From: an uncultured Clostridium sp.
Lineage (GTDB): Bacteria; Bacillota; Clostridia; TANB77; CAG-508
Reading direction: 5' to 3'
DNA length: 64,000 bases
Assembly (NCBI GenBank): GCA_900553125.1
Contig: USCB01000004.1
Coordinates: 17,025-81,024 of the forward strand
How positions within the stretch are numbered: position 1 is the first letter of the stretch; each line of letters opens with the position of its first letter. Positions 1-8,353 of the stretch are shown here, piece after piece. Made by a program: the position numbers and the translations under genes. The notes under the pieces were generated by a model, which made no database searches, was not told the DNA's origin, and saw only the letters and a program-made list of their open reading frames with translations.

Positions 1-2618
1 TCCAATATATACAAAGTTTTTCCTGTTGCTCTTTTAGATAGTTCTGTTGCAAGCTTTACACGTTGTGCCTCTCCACCAGATAATGTTGTTGAGCTTTGTC
101 CTAATTTGATATATCCTAAACCTACATCATATAATGTTTGCATTTTATTTTTTATTTTAGGAACTTTATCAAAAAATTCCAATGCCTCTTCAACTGTCAT
201 ATCTAATACATCTGATATTGTTTTACCTTTGAATTTTATTTCTAAAGTTTCGTGGTTGTATCTTTTTCCTTTACATACCTCACAAGGTACATAAACATCT
301 GGCAAGAAATGCATTTCTATTTTATGAACTCCATCTCCTTGGCAGCTTTCACATCTACCACCTGGTACATTAAAACTAAATCTACCTTTCCCATATCCAC
401 GTAGTTTTGCCTCATTTGTTTCTGCAAATATATTTCTTATTTCATCAAACACTCCTGTATATGTTGCAGGGTTACTTCTTGGTGTTCTTCCTATTGGTGA
501 TTGGTCTATATTTATTATTTTGTCTATATTTTCTATGCCTTTAACAGTCTTACATTTTCCTGGCTTTTCATTTGCACCATTTAATTTTTGGGCAACTGTT
601 TTATATAAAATTTCATTTACTAATGTTGATTTTCCAGAACCTGAAACTCCTGTTACACAAGTAAATACACCAAGTGGAAATTTTACATCTATATTTTTTA
701 AATTGTGTTCTGTAGCTCCTTTTACTTCTATACATTTTGATTTTAATGCTTTTCTTCTTGTTTTTGGAACTTCTATTTTTCTTCTTCCACTTAAATATTG
801 ACCCGTTATAGAATTTTCTACTTTTTTTATTTCTTCTGCAGTTCCTTGTGCCATAATGTTTCCACCATGAACACCTGCACCTGGTCCAATATCTATTATT
901 TCATCTGCTGCATACATTGTATCTTCATCATGTTCAACTACTATTAAAGTATTTCCTAAGTCTCTTAGTTTCTTTAATGTTGCTAAAAGTTTATCATTGT
1001 CCCTTTGATGTAATCCTATACTTGGCTCATCTAATATATAAAGTACTCCTGTTAGACCTGAACCTATTTGTGTTGCAAGTCTTATTCTTTGAGATTCACC
1101 ACCAGATAGTGTTCCACTGCTTCTTGAAAGTGTTAAGTATTCTAAGCCTACATCTATTAAAAATTGTAGTCTTTTATCTATTTCTTTTAATATTAATTCT
1201 GAAATCATTTTATCTTTTTCAGACAATTCTAAATTTCTTAAATATTCTTGTATTTTGTTTATCGGCATATTTGTAAGTTCATTTATATTTTTGTCTCCAA
1301 TTTTTATTGATAAAATTTCCTTTTTTAGCCTCGAACCTTTACATGTTGGGCAATCTAAATTGCTCATATACATTTCGTAAAAATCTCTCATTCCTTGTGA
1401 TTTAGTTTCACTATGTCTTCTTTCTAATGTTGGAATTACTCCTTCAAATGGAGCTGCAAATTTCCTTGTCCCATATGCTGATTGAAATTCAAAGTCTATT
1501 GGTTCATCTGTTCCATATAATATTTTTTCTAAGAATTCTCTTGGTAATTTTTTTATTGGCTTTTTAATATCTACTCCATAATGTTTTCCTATTGCCTCAA
1601 AATACATTTTCGCCATTGTTTCGCCTTTTTTCATTGTACTTGCACCAAATGCTTTTACCCCATCATATAGGGTTTTGTCTTTATCTGGAATTATTAGGTC
1701 CTCATCTATTTTCATTAAATAACCTATTCCTAAGCAATCTGGACATGCTCCAAAAGGATTATTAAAAGAAAACATTCTTGGCGTTAATTCTGGAAAACTA
1801 AATCCACAGTCTGGGCACGCATAATTACAGCTAAATAATATTTCTGTTGTTCCATCTTCTCTTTTTATTCCACCAAATGAACTTAAATCCATATCTTCTT
1901 TTGGCACAACACTTATTACTACCATGTTATTGGCATTTTTTAGTGCTGTTTCAACTGATTCTGTAATTCTTGATCTTATATCTTCTCTTATTACAATTCT
2001 ATCTACTACAAGTTCTATTTCGTGTTTTTTGTTTTTATCTATATTTATTTCATCTGATAAATCATAAATTTCGCCATCTACTCTTACTCTTACAAATCCT
2101 TCTTTTCTGAAGTTTTCTAATTCTTTTTTGTATTCTCCTTTTCTGCCTCTTACTATAGGTGCTAATATTTGTATTCTTGTGTTTTCTGGGAGTGTTAGGA
2201 TTTTGTCTATTATTTGGTCTATTGATTGTTTTTCTATTTTTTTGCCACAGTTTGGACAGTATGGCACACCTATTCTTGCATATAATAAACGAATATAGTC
2301 ATATATTTCTGTTACTGTTCCTACTGTTGAACGAGGATTTTTCGAGGTTGTTTTTTGGTCTATTGATATTGCAGGTGATAAACCATCTATTCTTTCTACA
2401 TCTGGCTTTTCCATTATTCCTAGAAATTGCCTTGCATATGATGATAAGCTTTCTACATATCTTCTTTGGCCTTCTGCATATAGTGTATCAAATGCTAGAC
2501 TTGATTTTCCTGAACCTGAAAGTCCTGTTACTACTACTAGTTTGTCTCTTGGTATTTCTAAACTTATGTTCTTTAGATTGTGCACTTTTGCACCTTTTAT
2601 AACTATTTTATCATTCAT
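1..2618 (-). CDS. uvrA: UvrABC excision nuclease subunit A (3' end outside window)
   Basis: DNA damage-recognition ATPase of nucleotide excision repair; it works as a dimer with UvrB in the cytoplasm. About 872 codons are in the window, against roughly 940 for the family, so only the C-terminal end is missing. The start ATG at 2618 follows an AAAGGGG ribosome binding site. Visible landmarks are the first Walker A (GLSGSGKS, residues 32-39), CPNC and CPDC zinc-finger pairs, the signature LSGGESQR, DEPSIGLHQRD, and in the second half GVSGSGKST and LSGGEAQRVKLA. It is the last gene of a minus-strand block. Assignment is secure. Confidence 0.98.
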   Translation of the reverse strand, partial: MNDKIVIKGAKVHNLKNISLEIPRDKLVVVTGLSGSGKSSLAFDTLYAEGQRRYVESLSSYARQFLGIMEKPDVERIDGLSPAISIDQKTTSKNPRSTVGTVTEIYDYIRLLYARIGVPYCPNCGKKIEKQSIDQIIDKILTLPENTRIQILAPIVRGRKGEYKKELENFRKEGFVRVRVDGEIYDLSDEINIDKNKKHEIELVVDRIVIREDIRSRITESVETALKNANNMVVISVVPKEDMDLSSFGGIKREDGTTEILFSCNYACPDCGFSFPELTPRMFSFNNPFGACPDCLGIGYLMKIDEDLIIPDKDKTLYDGVKAFGASTMKKGETMAKMYFEAIGKHYGVDIKKPIKKLPREFLEKILYGTDEPIDFEFQSAYGTRKFAAPFEGVIPTLERRHSETKSQGMRDFYEMYMSNLDCPTCKGSRLKKEILSIKIGDKNINELTNMPINKIQEYLRNLELSEKDKMISELILKEIDKRLQFLIDVGLEYLTLSRSSGTLSGGESQRIRLATQIGSGLTGVLYILDEPSIGLHQRDNDKLLATLKKLRDLGNTLIVVEHDEDTMYAADEIIDIGPGAGVHGGNIMAQGTAEEIKKVENSITGQYLSGRRKIEVPKTRRKALKSKCIEVKGATEHNLKNIDVKFPLGVFTCVTGVSGSGKSTLVNEILYKTVAQKLNGANEKPGKCKTVKGIENIDKIINIDQSPIGRTPRSNPATYTGVFDEIRNIFAETNEAKLRGYGKGRFSFNVPGGRCESCQGDGVHKIEMHFLPDVYVPCEVCKGKRYNHETLEIKFKGKTISDVLDMTVEEALEFFDKVPKIKNKMQTLYDVGLGYIKLGQSSTTLSGGEAQRVKLATELSKRATGKTLYIL

Positions 2619-2707
2619 CTTTTCTGCCCCTTTGCTTTTTTATACCGAACATTATTTTACCATGTTTTTTTCTTTTTATCAATAGCTAAAACAAAACATT
2701 TATTCTA

Positions 2708-3583
2708 CTATGTCAATATAAATTTACCAATAGCTTTAGCTACCCCCTCATTATTATTATCATCAGTTACAAAATCTGCAACAGCAGTTACAACAGGTGT
2801 ACTACCTTTCATAACAACTCCAAGTCCCGCTTCTTCTATCATCTTCTTATCATTCATATTATCACCAATTGTCATAACCTCATTTTTCTCAATATTCAAT
2901 TTATCAATCAAATATTCAATAGCATACCATTTATCAACATTTTTCATAGAAATTTCTGTATAATAATACTCAATTGGTACATCTGTAGTTCCGTGTTTTA
3001 TTACTTTTCTTGACATGTGAGATACATCTAAAACTTCTAAATCTTGCACCCCATCAAATTTCTTAATAATAGAATTAAAAACAGATTGAGTGCTATCACA
3101 TATAAATATTTTCATTATTTTTTCGTCTTGCATTTCTTCTACATATTTTAAAATATCTTCTACTAATGTAATATGTGTTTTTTTAGAATCTTCTTTCTTT
3201 ATATTTTCCTTATAATAATATAAAACATTAAATCTTAAACTACTTGCTATTATTGATTTATTTGTATACACATTATAATAAATGCTGTTTTGCTCACAAG
3301 TTTTTATTATATCTATTGCCTTGTTTTTCGGAATATATTTTTCATATACTATCTTATCATTTTTTATATCATACACAACCGCGCCATTACCTGCTATCAT
3401 ATATTTTGTGCTTCCTATTTCATTTGCAATTGTTTTTATCGAATCTATACTTCTTCCTGAAGCTATTATTACTTCTGTTCCTTTTTGTATTGTTTGTTTT
3501 ATTACTCTTTTTGTATTTTCTGTTACTTCCCCATAGCTATTTAGCATTGTTCCATCTAAGTCTACTGCTACCATTTTGTACAT
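2708..3583 (-). CDS. Cof-type HAD-family sugar/phosphate phosphatase
   Basis: Predicted cytoplasmic Mg-dependent phosphatase of the Cof (HAD-IIB) subfamily, which acts on small phosphorylated metabolites such as sugar phosphates or FMN. The N-terminus carries the catalytic motif DLDGTML (nucleophile Asp plus acid/base Asp), then IIASGRS (motif II) and, near the C-terminus, MTIGDNMNDKKMIEEAG (motif IV with the metal-binding Asps). The length of 291 residues is usual. An in-frame upstream extension exists, but the start at 3583 has an AGGAACGAGAG ribosome binding site and places the DxD motif where the family has it. The substrate cannot be read from sequence. Confidence 0.93.
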   Translation of the reverse strand: MYKMVAVDLDGTMLNSYGEVTENTKRVIKQTIQKGTEVIIASGRSIDSIKTIANEIGSTKYMIAGNGAVVYDIKNDKIVYEKYIPKNKAIDIIKTCEQNSIYYNVYTNKSIIASSLRFNVLYYYKENIKKEDSKKTHITLVEDILKYVEEMQDEKIMKIFICDSTQSVFNSIIKKFDGVQDLEVLDVSHMSRKVIKHGTTDVPIEYYYTEISMKNVDKWYAIEYLIDKLNIEKNEVMTIGDNMNDKKMIEEAGLGVVMKGSTPVVTAVADFVTDDNNNEGVAKAIGKFILT

Positions 3584-3657
3584 TTTTTTCTCTCGTTCCT
3601 TTCGCTTTTTTGCATTATTATATACCTTTTTTGAGTTTTTTACAACAAATTTCACTA

Positions 3658-3693
3658 GCAAAAAATGCAGGAATTATTTTCCCGCATTTTTTA
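3658..3693 (-). terminator. Rho-independent terminator of the sigma-factor operon
   Basis: On the minus strand, an AAATGC/GCATTT stem with a short GG/CC extension is followed by a T run. It overlaps the last codons of the membrane protein gene ending at 3674 and closes the sigma/anti-sigma/membrane-protein operon. Confidence 0.65.
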
Positions 3694-4282
3694 TCTTCTT
3701 TTTGCATATTGTTAAAATTATAATTATACCAACTATAATTCCAACAATCAAGGAAACTGTAAAAACCCCATTAGAAATTTTTTCTATAGTTTCATTTGCA
3801 TTGTAATTATCTTCTTTTCCTGCTATAGATTGAGTTTGTGTATTATTTTCTAATATATCTGGATGCTTGCTCTTATATTCCTCAAATTTTTCTAGAAACT
3901 TATCATAATTTTCTGGAATTTCCGAAATTCTTTCCACCTCATATTCTCCATTAACTTTCTTAAATTTGATAAATCCTATATTATTTCCCTTAGTTTCCCA
4001 AACTGTATTTTCCTCTGAATATGGTGTTACATTAAAATTTATTGATACATCCAACTCCCCATTTTCGTCATATGATATACCATATCCTGCAAGTTCATAA
4101 CTTGTTATTCTTTTCTCAATAGGTGTTTCCTCACTTTTAAATGTATCTAACCATTCACTACCTGCTGTATTAATAGCTTGTCTTATTTTTATATTTTCTA
4201 TTCCCTCATAATCTGCAAAAACTCTACTTGAAAATGCAAACATTATAAATATTAATATAAACGATATATATAGTTTCTTCAT
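3674..4282 (-). CDS. Secreted/membrane-anchored protein of the sigma-factor operon, unknown function
   Basis: I do not recognise the family. The 202-residue product begins with a hydrophobic signal sequence (residues 4-23, ending RVFADY). It has a soluble extracellular part of about 140 residues rich in charged and beta-type sequence, and ends with one hydrophobic span (about residues 173-193, rich in Ile, Val and Gly) and a short Lys-rich cytoplasmic tail. That predicts a type I topology anchored at the cell surface. It starts 3 bp after the upstream anti-sigma gene ends, so the three genes from 6035 to 3674 read as one operon. A role in sensing or in the envelope response run by the sigma factor is inference. 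Confidence 0.8.
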   Translation of the reverse strand: MKKLYISFILIFIMFAFSSRVFADYEGIENIKIRQAINTAGSEWLDTFKSEETPIEKRITSYELAGYGISYDENGELDVSINFNVTPYSEENTVWETKGNNIGFIKFKKVNGEYEVERISEIPENYDKFLEKFEEYKSKHPDILENNTQTQSIAGKEDNYNANETIEKISNGVFTVSLIVGIIVGIIIILTICKKKIKNAGK

Positions 4283-4285
4283 AAT

Positions 4286-5488
4286 TTACTCACCCACCTT
4301 TTCTAATAAAATTTCTGCTTTATTTCCGTGATAATCAATATAAACAGTAAGTTTATCTGTTAAATCATATTTTGTTAAATCAAATGTACAATTAGATTCG
4401 TAAATTCCATCATCATCAATAAATCCTCCTCCATTTGCTCTTGGACTCATTGACATTTCGAATTTTTTTCCGTTTTCATTTTCTATGTATTTATCATATT
4501 TCCAAATTTCTACCTCTCTTTTTTGCCATTCTATATATTCTGGTGTATATCTTATTTTTCTTTCTAAATAATTTAACATATCGGTAGTTTTTAGTTCATC
4601 ATCTTGTGGCAATAAATCCCAATATTTTAATTTCGGAGTTGTTGGCCTTTCTTGATGTTTTTCTGCTTTAAATTTTAGTTTCAAATCAATTCCTGTTGTA
4701 TATGATGTTGCAGATATCACATTAAAATCATTATTTGTTGTACTTATTTGTTTGTATATTGTTGTTTTTCTATTATACATCTTTTCTGGTACATCAACTG
4801 TAAAATCCCACGAACCTTGTATGGTAATTTCTTCGTCTCCAATCAAGGTTTCTTCTTTATTTGAAATTTTGATTTTTGTTAAACTAAAATTCAACTTTTT
4901 GCTCCTTGGAAAAGCTTCTCCTTCTGTATACATATTGTAAACTACCTTTATAGGATTTTCTCCTCTGTTTTGTATGTATGCATTTAATCCTGCATTTTCT
5001 GATATATTATTTCCATTTTCATCTATTATTTTTAAATCTGGAAAATTAACATCCCAAATATCTTTAGGATTTACTACTTCTTTTACCTCGTCTGGTAGAG
5101 TAACTTTTATTATCATACTTAAATTAAAATCATCCATTACAAATTCTTCTACTTTTATTTTTGTATTTATATTTTGAATTATTTTGCCATTTTCCTCATT
5201 TTTAGCATTACCTGTTGAAGTTTGATTTTCCATATCTATATTTTCGACATATTCCTCATTCATTGCTGTTTCCATACCTTTACTGGTTCCAAAAAAGTTG
5301 TCATATATTTTTTTGGATATTTCCTTTGCAAATACCATTCCTGAACATGATAAAACCATTAAAATTGTCGCAACCAAGGATTTTATTATATTAATTTTCT
5401 TAGGCATTTTCTTTTCCTCCTTAATAAAGTCGGATATAGAAATTTTGGTTTTAGTTTTTTCTAAAATTCTTTCTTTATTAATATTCAT
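4286..5488 (-). CDS. DUF4179-type membrane anti-sigma factor
   Basis: A single-pass protein of about 400 residues: a short cytoplasmic N-terminus (residues 1-36) that would bind the sigma factor, a transmembrane segment (about 37-54, IKSLVATILMVLSCSGMVFA), then a long extracytoplasmic region with DUF4179-like beta-rich sequence and a C-terminal immunoglobulin-like part. The start ATG at 5488 lies behind GGAGGGTATAGTG; the GTG one codon earlier is part of the spacer. The gene overlaps the end of the ECF sigma gene by 11 bp, the standard arrangement for translationally coupled sigma/anti-sigma pairs. The function follows from architecture and context; the stimulus is unknown. Confidence 0.82.
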   Translation of the reverse strand: MNINKERILEKTKTKISISDFIKEEKKMPKKINIIKSLVATILMVLSCSGMVFAKEISKKIYDNFFGTSKGMETAMNEEYVENIDMENQTSTGNAKNEENGKIIQNINTKIKVEEFVMDDFNLSMIIKVTLPDEVKEVVNPKDIWDVNFPDLKIIDENGNNISENAGLNAYIQNRGENPIKVVYNMYTEGEAFPRSKKLNFSLTKIKISNKEETLIGDEEITIQGSWDFTVDVPEKMYNRKTTIYKQISTTNNDFNVISATSYTTGIDLKLKFKAEKHQERPTTPKLKYWDLLPQDDELKTTDMLNYLERKIRYTPEYIEWQKREVEIWKYDKYIENENGKKFEMSMSPRANGGGFIDDDGIYESNCTFDLTKYDLTDKLTVYIDYHGNKAEILLEKVGE

Positions 5489-6035
5489 CACTATACCCTC
5501 CTTTTAATAATTCATTTTTTAGTTTTTTTCTAATTCTGTGTAATCTTGATTTTACATTAAGCTCCGTTATTTTTAATATTTTAGATATTTCATTTATTTT
5601 TCTATTTCCATAATAATATAGATTAAAAATGTCTTTGTCTTGTTCCTTCATTTTTTCCATTGTATTTTTTATAATTTCAATTTTTTCTCTATTTTCATAT
5701 TCTAAATCTATAATCTGTATATCAAAAAAATCATTTTCTAAATTATTAACATTATAATTATTCTTTGTTTTTCTTAGCTTTTCTTTCACCAAATTTCTCG
5801 CTATTCCTGCTATATATGAGCTAAGAGATTTCTCTTTGTCAATTTTATTTTGATTTTTCCATAATATAAAAAATGTATCTGATATTATTTCTTCAATATC
5901 TTCTTGATTAAAAATATTTGCAGACATATTTTGTATAATTGTGTATATGTACCCACTATATTCATCTATTATTTTTTCTAAATCAAGATTCTTTTCATCA
6001 ATACTTTCATATTGCTTTATTGTTTTATTTTTCAT
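5478..6035 (-). CDS. ECF-type RNA polymerase sigma factor
   Basis: A small sigma-70 family protein (185 residues) with region 2 (about 25-95; NQEDIEEIISDTFFILWKN) and region 4 (about 125-180; helix-turn-helix NRKINEISKILKITELNVK followed by SRLHRIRKKLK) and no regions 1.1 or 3, typical of ECF sigma factors. It would direct RNA polymerase to a small stress or envelope regulon and be held inactive by the product of the overlapping downstream gene. The start has an AAGGAG site. It heads the operon; autoregulation from a promoter upstream of 6035 is likely for the class, but I cannot point to the promoter. Confidence 0.93.
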   Translation of the reverse strand: MKNKTIKQYESIDEKNLDLEKIIDEYSGYIYTIIQNMSANIFNQEDIEEIISDTFFILWKNQNKIDKEKSLSSYIAGIARNLVKEKLRKTKNNYNVNNLENDFFDIQIIDLEYENREKIEIIKNTMEKMKEQDKDIFNLYYYGNRKINEISKILKITELNVKSRLHRIRKKLKNELLKGGYSDEY

Positions 6036-6136
6036 TTAGATCTAAACTCCTTTTTAAGATACCTTACATTTATATATTGATATTTTATCAAAAAAAGTTA
6101 CATTTTTGTTATTTATTTTTTCTGTTTAAAATATTA

Positions 6137-6163
6137 AAAGGCAGGAGCACAACTCCTGCCTTT
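6137..6163 (-). terminator. Terminator hairpin between SASP and sigma-factor operon
   Basis: The GGCAGGAG / CTCCTGCC stem is perfect, with flanking A and T runs, so it can terminate in either direction. On the minus strand it lies downstream of the SASP gene and before the sigma operon, so it most likely ends the SASP transcript. Confidence 0.75.
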
Positions 6164-6300
6164 ATGTATCTACTTTTTGGACAAAACCACTCAAAATAGA
6201 ACTATAAAACCAAGAATAATACTTCTGCCAATTCTAGCTAAAAAACACATCGTATCATAATAACTTTTCTAGCAATTAAATCTAAAAATTCATTTCAAAT

Positions 6301-6510
6301 TTATTTGTTAGCCATATTATTTTCAACTTGTTGTATCATCTTTTTAACCATGTTTCCACCGATTCTTCCGGCATCTCTTGAAGAGATATCACCATTATAA
6401 CCGTCTTTTAAAGTTACTCCAACTTCACTAGCTACCTCATATTTGAATTTTTCTAGTGCATCCATAGCTTCTGGAACTAATTTTTTGTTACTGTTGTTTG
6501 AGTTTGCCAT
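6301..6510 (-). CDS. Alpha/beta-type small acid-soluble spore protein
   Basis: This DNA-binding protein coats spore DNA in the dormant forespore and protects it from UV and heat; it is degraded at germination. The 69-residue product has the conserved core (KYEVASEVGV and GGNMVKKMI) preceded by a Gly/Asp-rich loop. The EVASE segment resembles the GPR protease cleavage site. The start ATG at 6510 sits 8 nt behind AGGAGG; an upstream GTG is part of that ribosome binding site. It is monocistronic with a strong terminator, as usual for the class. It shows the host forms endospores. Confidence 0.95.
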   Translation of the reverse strand: MANSNNSNKKLVPEAMDALEKFKYEVASEVGVTLKDGYNGDISSRDAGRIGGNMVKKMIQQVENNMANK

Positions 6511-6865
6511 TTCTTTCACCTCCTGTTAATATTAACATTTTTTATTATGAAACTTATATTAATTTTGTTTAAAAATTATTAAAATTCTGTTTCATTTTTA
6601 TAGAAAAAAGTTTTCTTTTTTCTAAATATAGAATGTGCAAAAAATGAAAAAATAAACAGAAAAATTTTGGAAATTTTTTTTCAACAAAAAGAAGCATAAA
6701 ATTTTTTATTTTCTACTTCTTTCTATTTATAATATTTTTTATAATTGCTAGCAGTCTTTGCTCTATCTTACATATTGGGTTGCTTTATTAACTTTTTCTT
6801 GCATATAATCAAATCCATCTCAAACTTACCAAATTCTCATCAACTCAAAAAAGAGATAGAACATA
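6511..6865. other. Gene-free AT-rich stretch
   Basis: This interval holds the promoter region of the SASP gene; a forespore sigma-G promoter is expected, but I could not fix its boxes. Around 6688-6722 a weak AAGAAG/CTTCTT hairpin on the minus strand is followed by T-rich sequence and may have terminated the decayed ATPase gene. I see nothing else. Confidence 0.4.
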
Positions 6866-7630
6866 TTATTCTACCTCATTACTTTTTTCTTCTTGCCTTC
6901 CTAATATATATAAAAACGCAAACGCTGGTACTTTTATCACAGTTTTTCCATCTTTAAGCTTGACTATTCCATAATCAAATGCATCTTTAGTTATAATATA
7001 AATATAATCCTCTATATTTGGAACATTATATAATGCATTTTCTCTATTTAATTCTGTTTTTTCTCTATATTTTACCTCAATATATAAATTTTCTTTTACT
7101 GAATTTCCAATTATATCAATTTCTTTTTCGGTTTTTTTATCTCTATAATAACCAACCTTTCCATTATATTTTTTCATATATGTATAAACATGCCTATATA
7201 CAGCTGTTTCAACACTATATCACATTTCTTTTGGGTCTGTTATTATATCATCTTTCATAAGTATTGCATTTCTTATTGCACTGATAACGTATTTACAATT
7301 TCACCTAATTCTTTTTCATTTATGCTTTTTAACTTTTCAATAGTAAAATCATTTGGTATTTTTTCATCTAAACCTGATATCTCTGTCTTTTTATTTAGAT
7401 TAAAGAATTATCCGTTTAATAATATGTTTACTTGTTCAACTGACAATCCATCTATATCATCAACTGTAAACGGCATCCCCTTTTGTTCTACTAGCTTGCA
7501 ATATTCATAAAATGATAATGTCGGAACTGTTATTGTAACCCATCTTCCTGTTCCACTTTCTATAACTCCTTCTGTTATTACAGGACTTGCACCCTGTTGC
7601 AATTACATGTGAATTTGGATTTTGGTCATA
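6866..7630 (-). pseudogene. Decayed AAA-family ATPase with DUF4143 domain
   Basis: Fragments of one protein are spread over different frames. From 7602 to 7408 the frame reads GVIESGTGRWVTITVPTLSF, the segment after the sensor region of these ATPases. From about 7400 to 7200 another frame reads ISGLDEKIPNDFTIEKLKSI. From 7177 to 6866 comes the C-terminal DUF4143 nuclease-like part (GYYRDKKTEKEIDII, LYIEVKY). The Walker A and B region is missing altogether, and at least three frame breaks and an internal stop separate the pieces. Intact relatives are common, often expanded and often broken in Clostridia. No function is expected from this copy. Confidence 0.85.
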
Positions 7631-7809
7631 TAATAATCAAGTAATTCATTTATTTTACAAAACTTTAAAATAGGATTATCAAAAGATACATATAAAATAT
7701 ATTTGTGTAAATGTCATTTTTTATATAAAGTATACTTTTGTATTTTTATGTTTTTTACTAAATTATATTTTAGCATTTATCATTATTTTGTCAAAATATG
7801 TTTTATATT

Positions 7810-8244
7810 TTAATTTTTAGGAATAGCATTTCTAGCTAATTCATCACACCTATTATTTAATTCAACATCACTATGACCTTTTACCTTATTAAAAGTCACC
7901 CTGTGTTTCTTTGTCAAACTATAAAGCTCTTGCCATAATTCCTTGTTTTTTACCGGTTCACCAGACGCTGTTTTCCAACCTTTTTTCAGCCAGTTAAAAA
8001 TCCAACCTTGATTAAATGCATTAACACAATAACTGCTATCACTAAAAACTTCAACTTCACATTCTTGCTTCAAAGCTTTTAACCCCTGAATAATTGCTGT
8101 AAGTTCCATTATATTGTTTGTTGTATTTTTTTCTCCTCCAGAAATTTCTTTTTTCAATTCGCCTGCCATTAAAACTGCCGCCCATCCTCCAGGTCCTGGA
8201 TTTCCTGAACATGCTCCATCCGTGTAAATAATTACTTTTTGCAC
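7810..8244 (-). CDS. rnhA: Ribonuclease HI
   Basis: Cleaves the RNA strand of RNA:DNA hybrids (R-loops, primers) in the cytoplasm. The 144-residue protein has the complete catalytic set: Asp in YTDGACSGNPGPGG, Glu in NNIMELTA, Asp in VFSDSSY, and His/Asp in KGHSDVELNNRCDELA. It lacks the N-terminal hybrid-binding domain, so it is the short E. coli-like form. A palindromic repeat separates it from glgP upstream. A type 2 enzyme (rnhB) is also present at 50.7 kb, so both RNase H classes are encoded. Confidence 0.97.
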   Translation of the reverse strand: MQKVIIYTDGACSGNPGPGGWAAVLMAGELKKEISGGEKNTTNNIMELTAIIQGLKALKQECEVEVFSDSSYCVNAFNQGWIFNWLKKGWKTASGEPVKNKELWQELYSLTKKHRVTFNKVKGHSDVELNNRCDELARNAIPKN

Positions 8245-8264
8245 TTAATCAACTCCTTTTTTGG

Positions 8265-8345
8265 ATTGGGGACGGTTCTTTTCACAAAATGTCCCAAAAA
8301 GAACCGGTCCCAATGGAACATTTCGCGAAAAGAACCGTCCCCAAT
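8265..8345. repeat. Compound GGGGACGG/GGGACCGG palindromic repeat
   Basis: The outer arms are ATTGGGGACGGTTCTTTTC and the reverse complement. A second palindrome of the related GGGACCGGTTCTTTTTGG class is nested inside. It begins 8 nt after the glgP stop codon and ends about 20 nt before the rnhA start, reading on the minus strand. It belongs to the dispersed family described in the findings. Confidence 0.9.
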
Positions 8346-8353
8346 CAGAAAAA

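Noticed and set aside
917..3723. Long + strand frames opposite uvrA and the HAD gene, rich in Leu, Phe and His
   Set aside because: They are antisense shadows of AT-rich minus-strand genes, without ribosome binding sites or recognisable domains.
6511..6519. GTG start three codons upstream for the spore protein
   Set aside because: The GTG is part of the AGGAGGTG ribosome binding site; ATG 6510 is correctly spaced.
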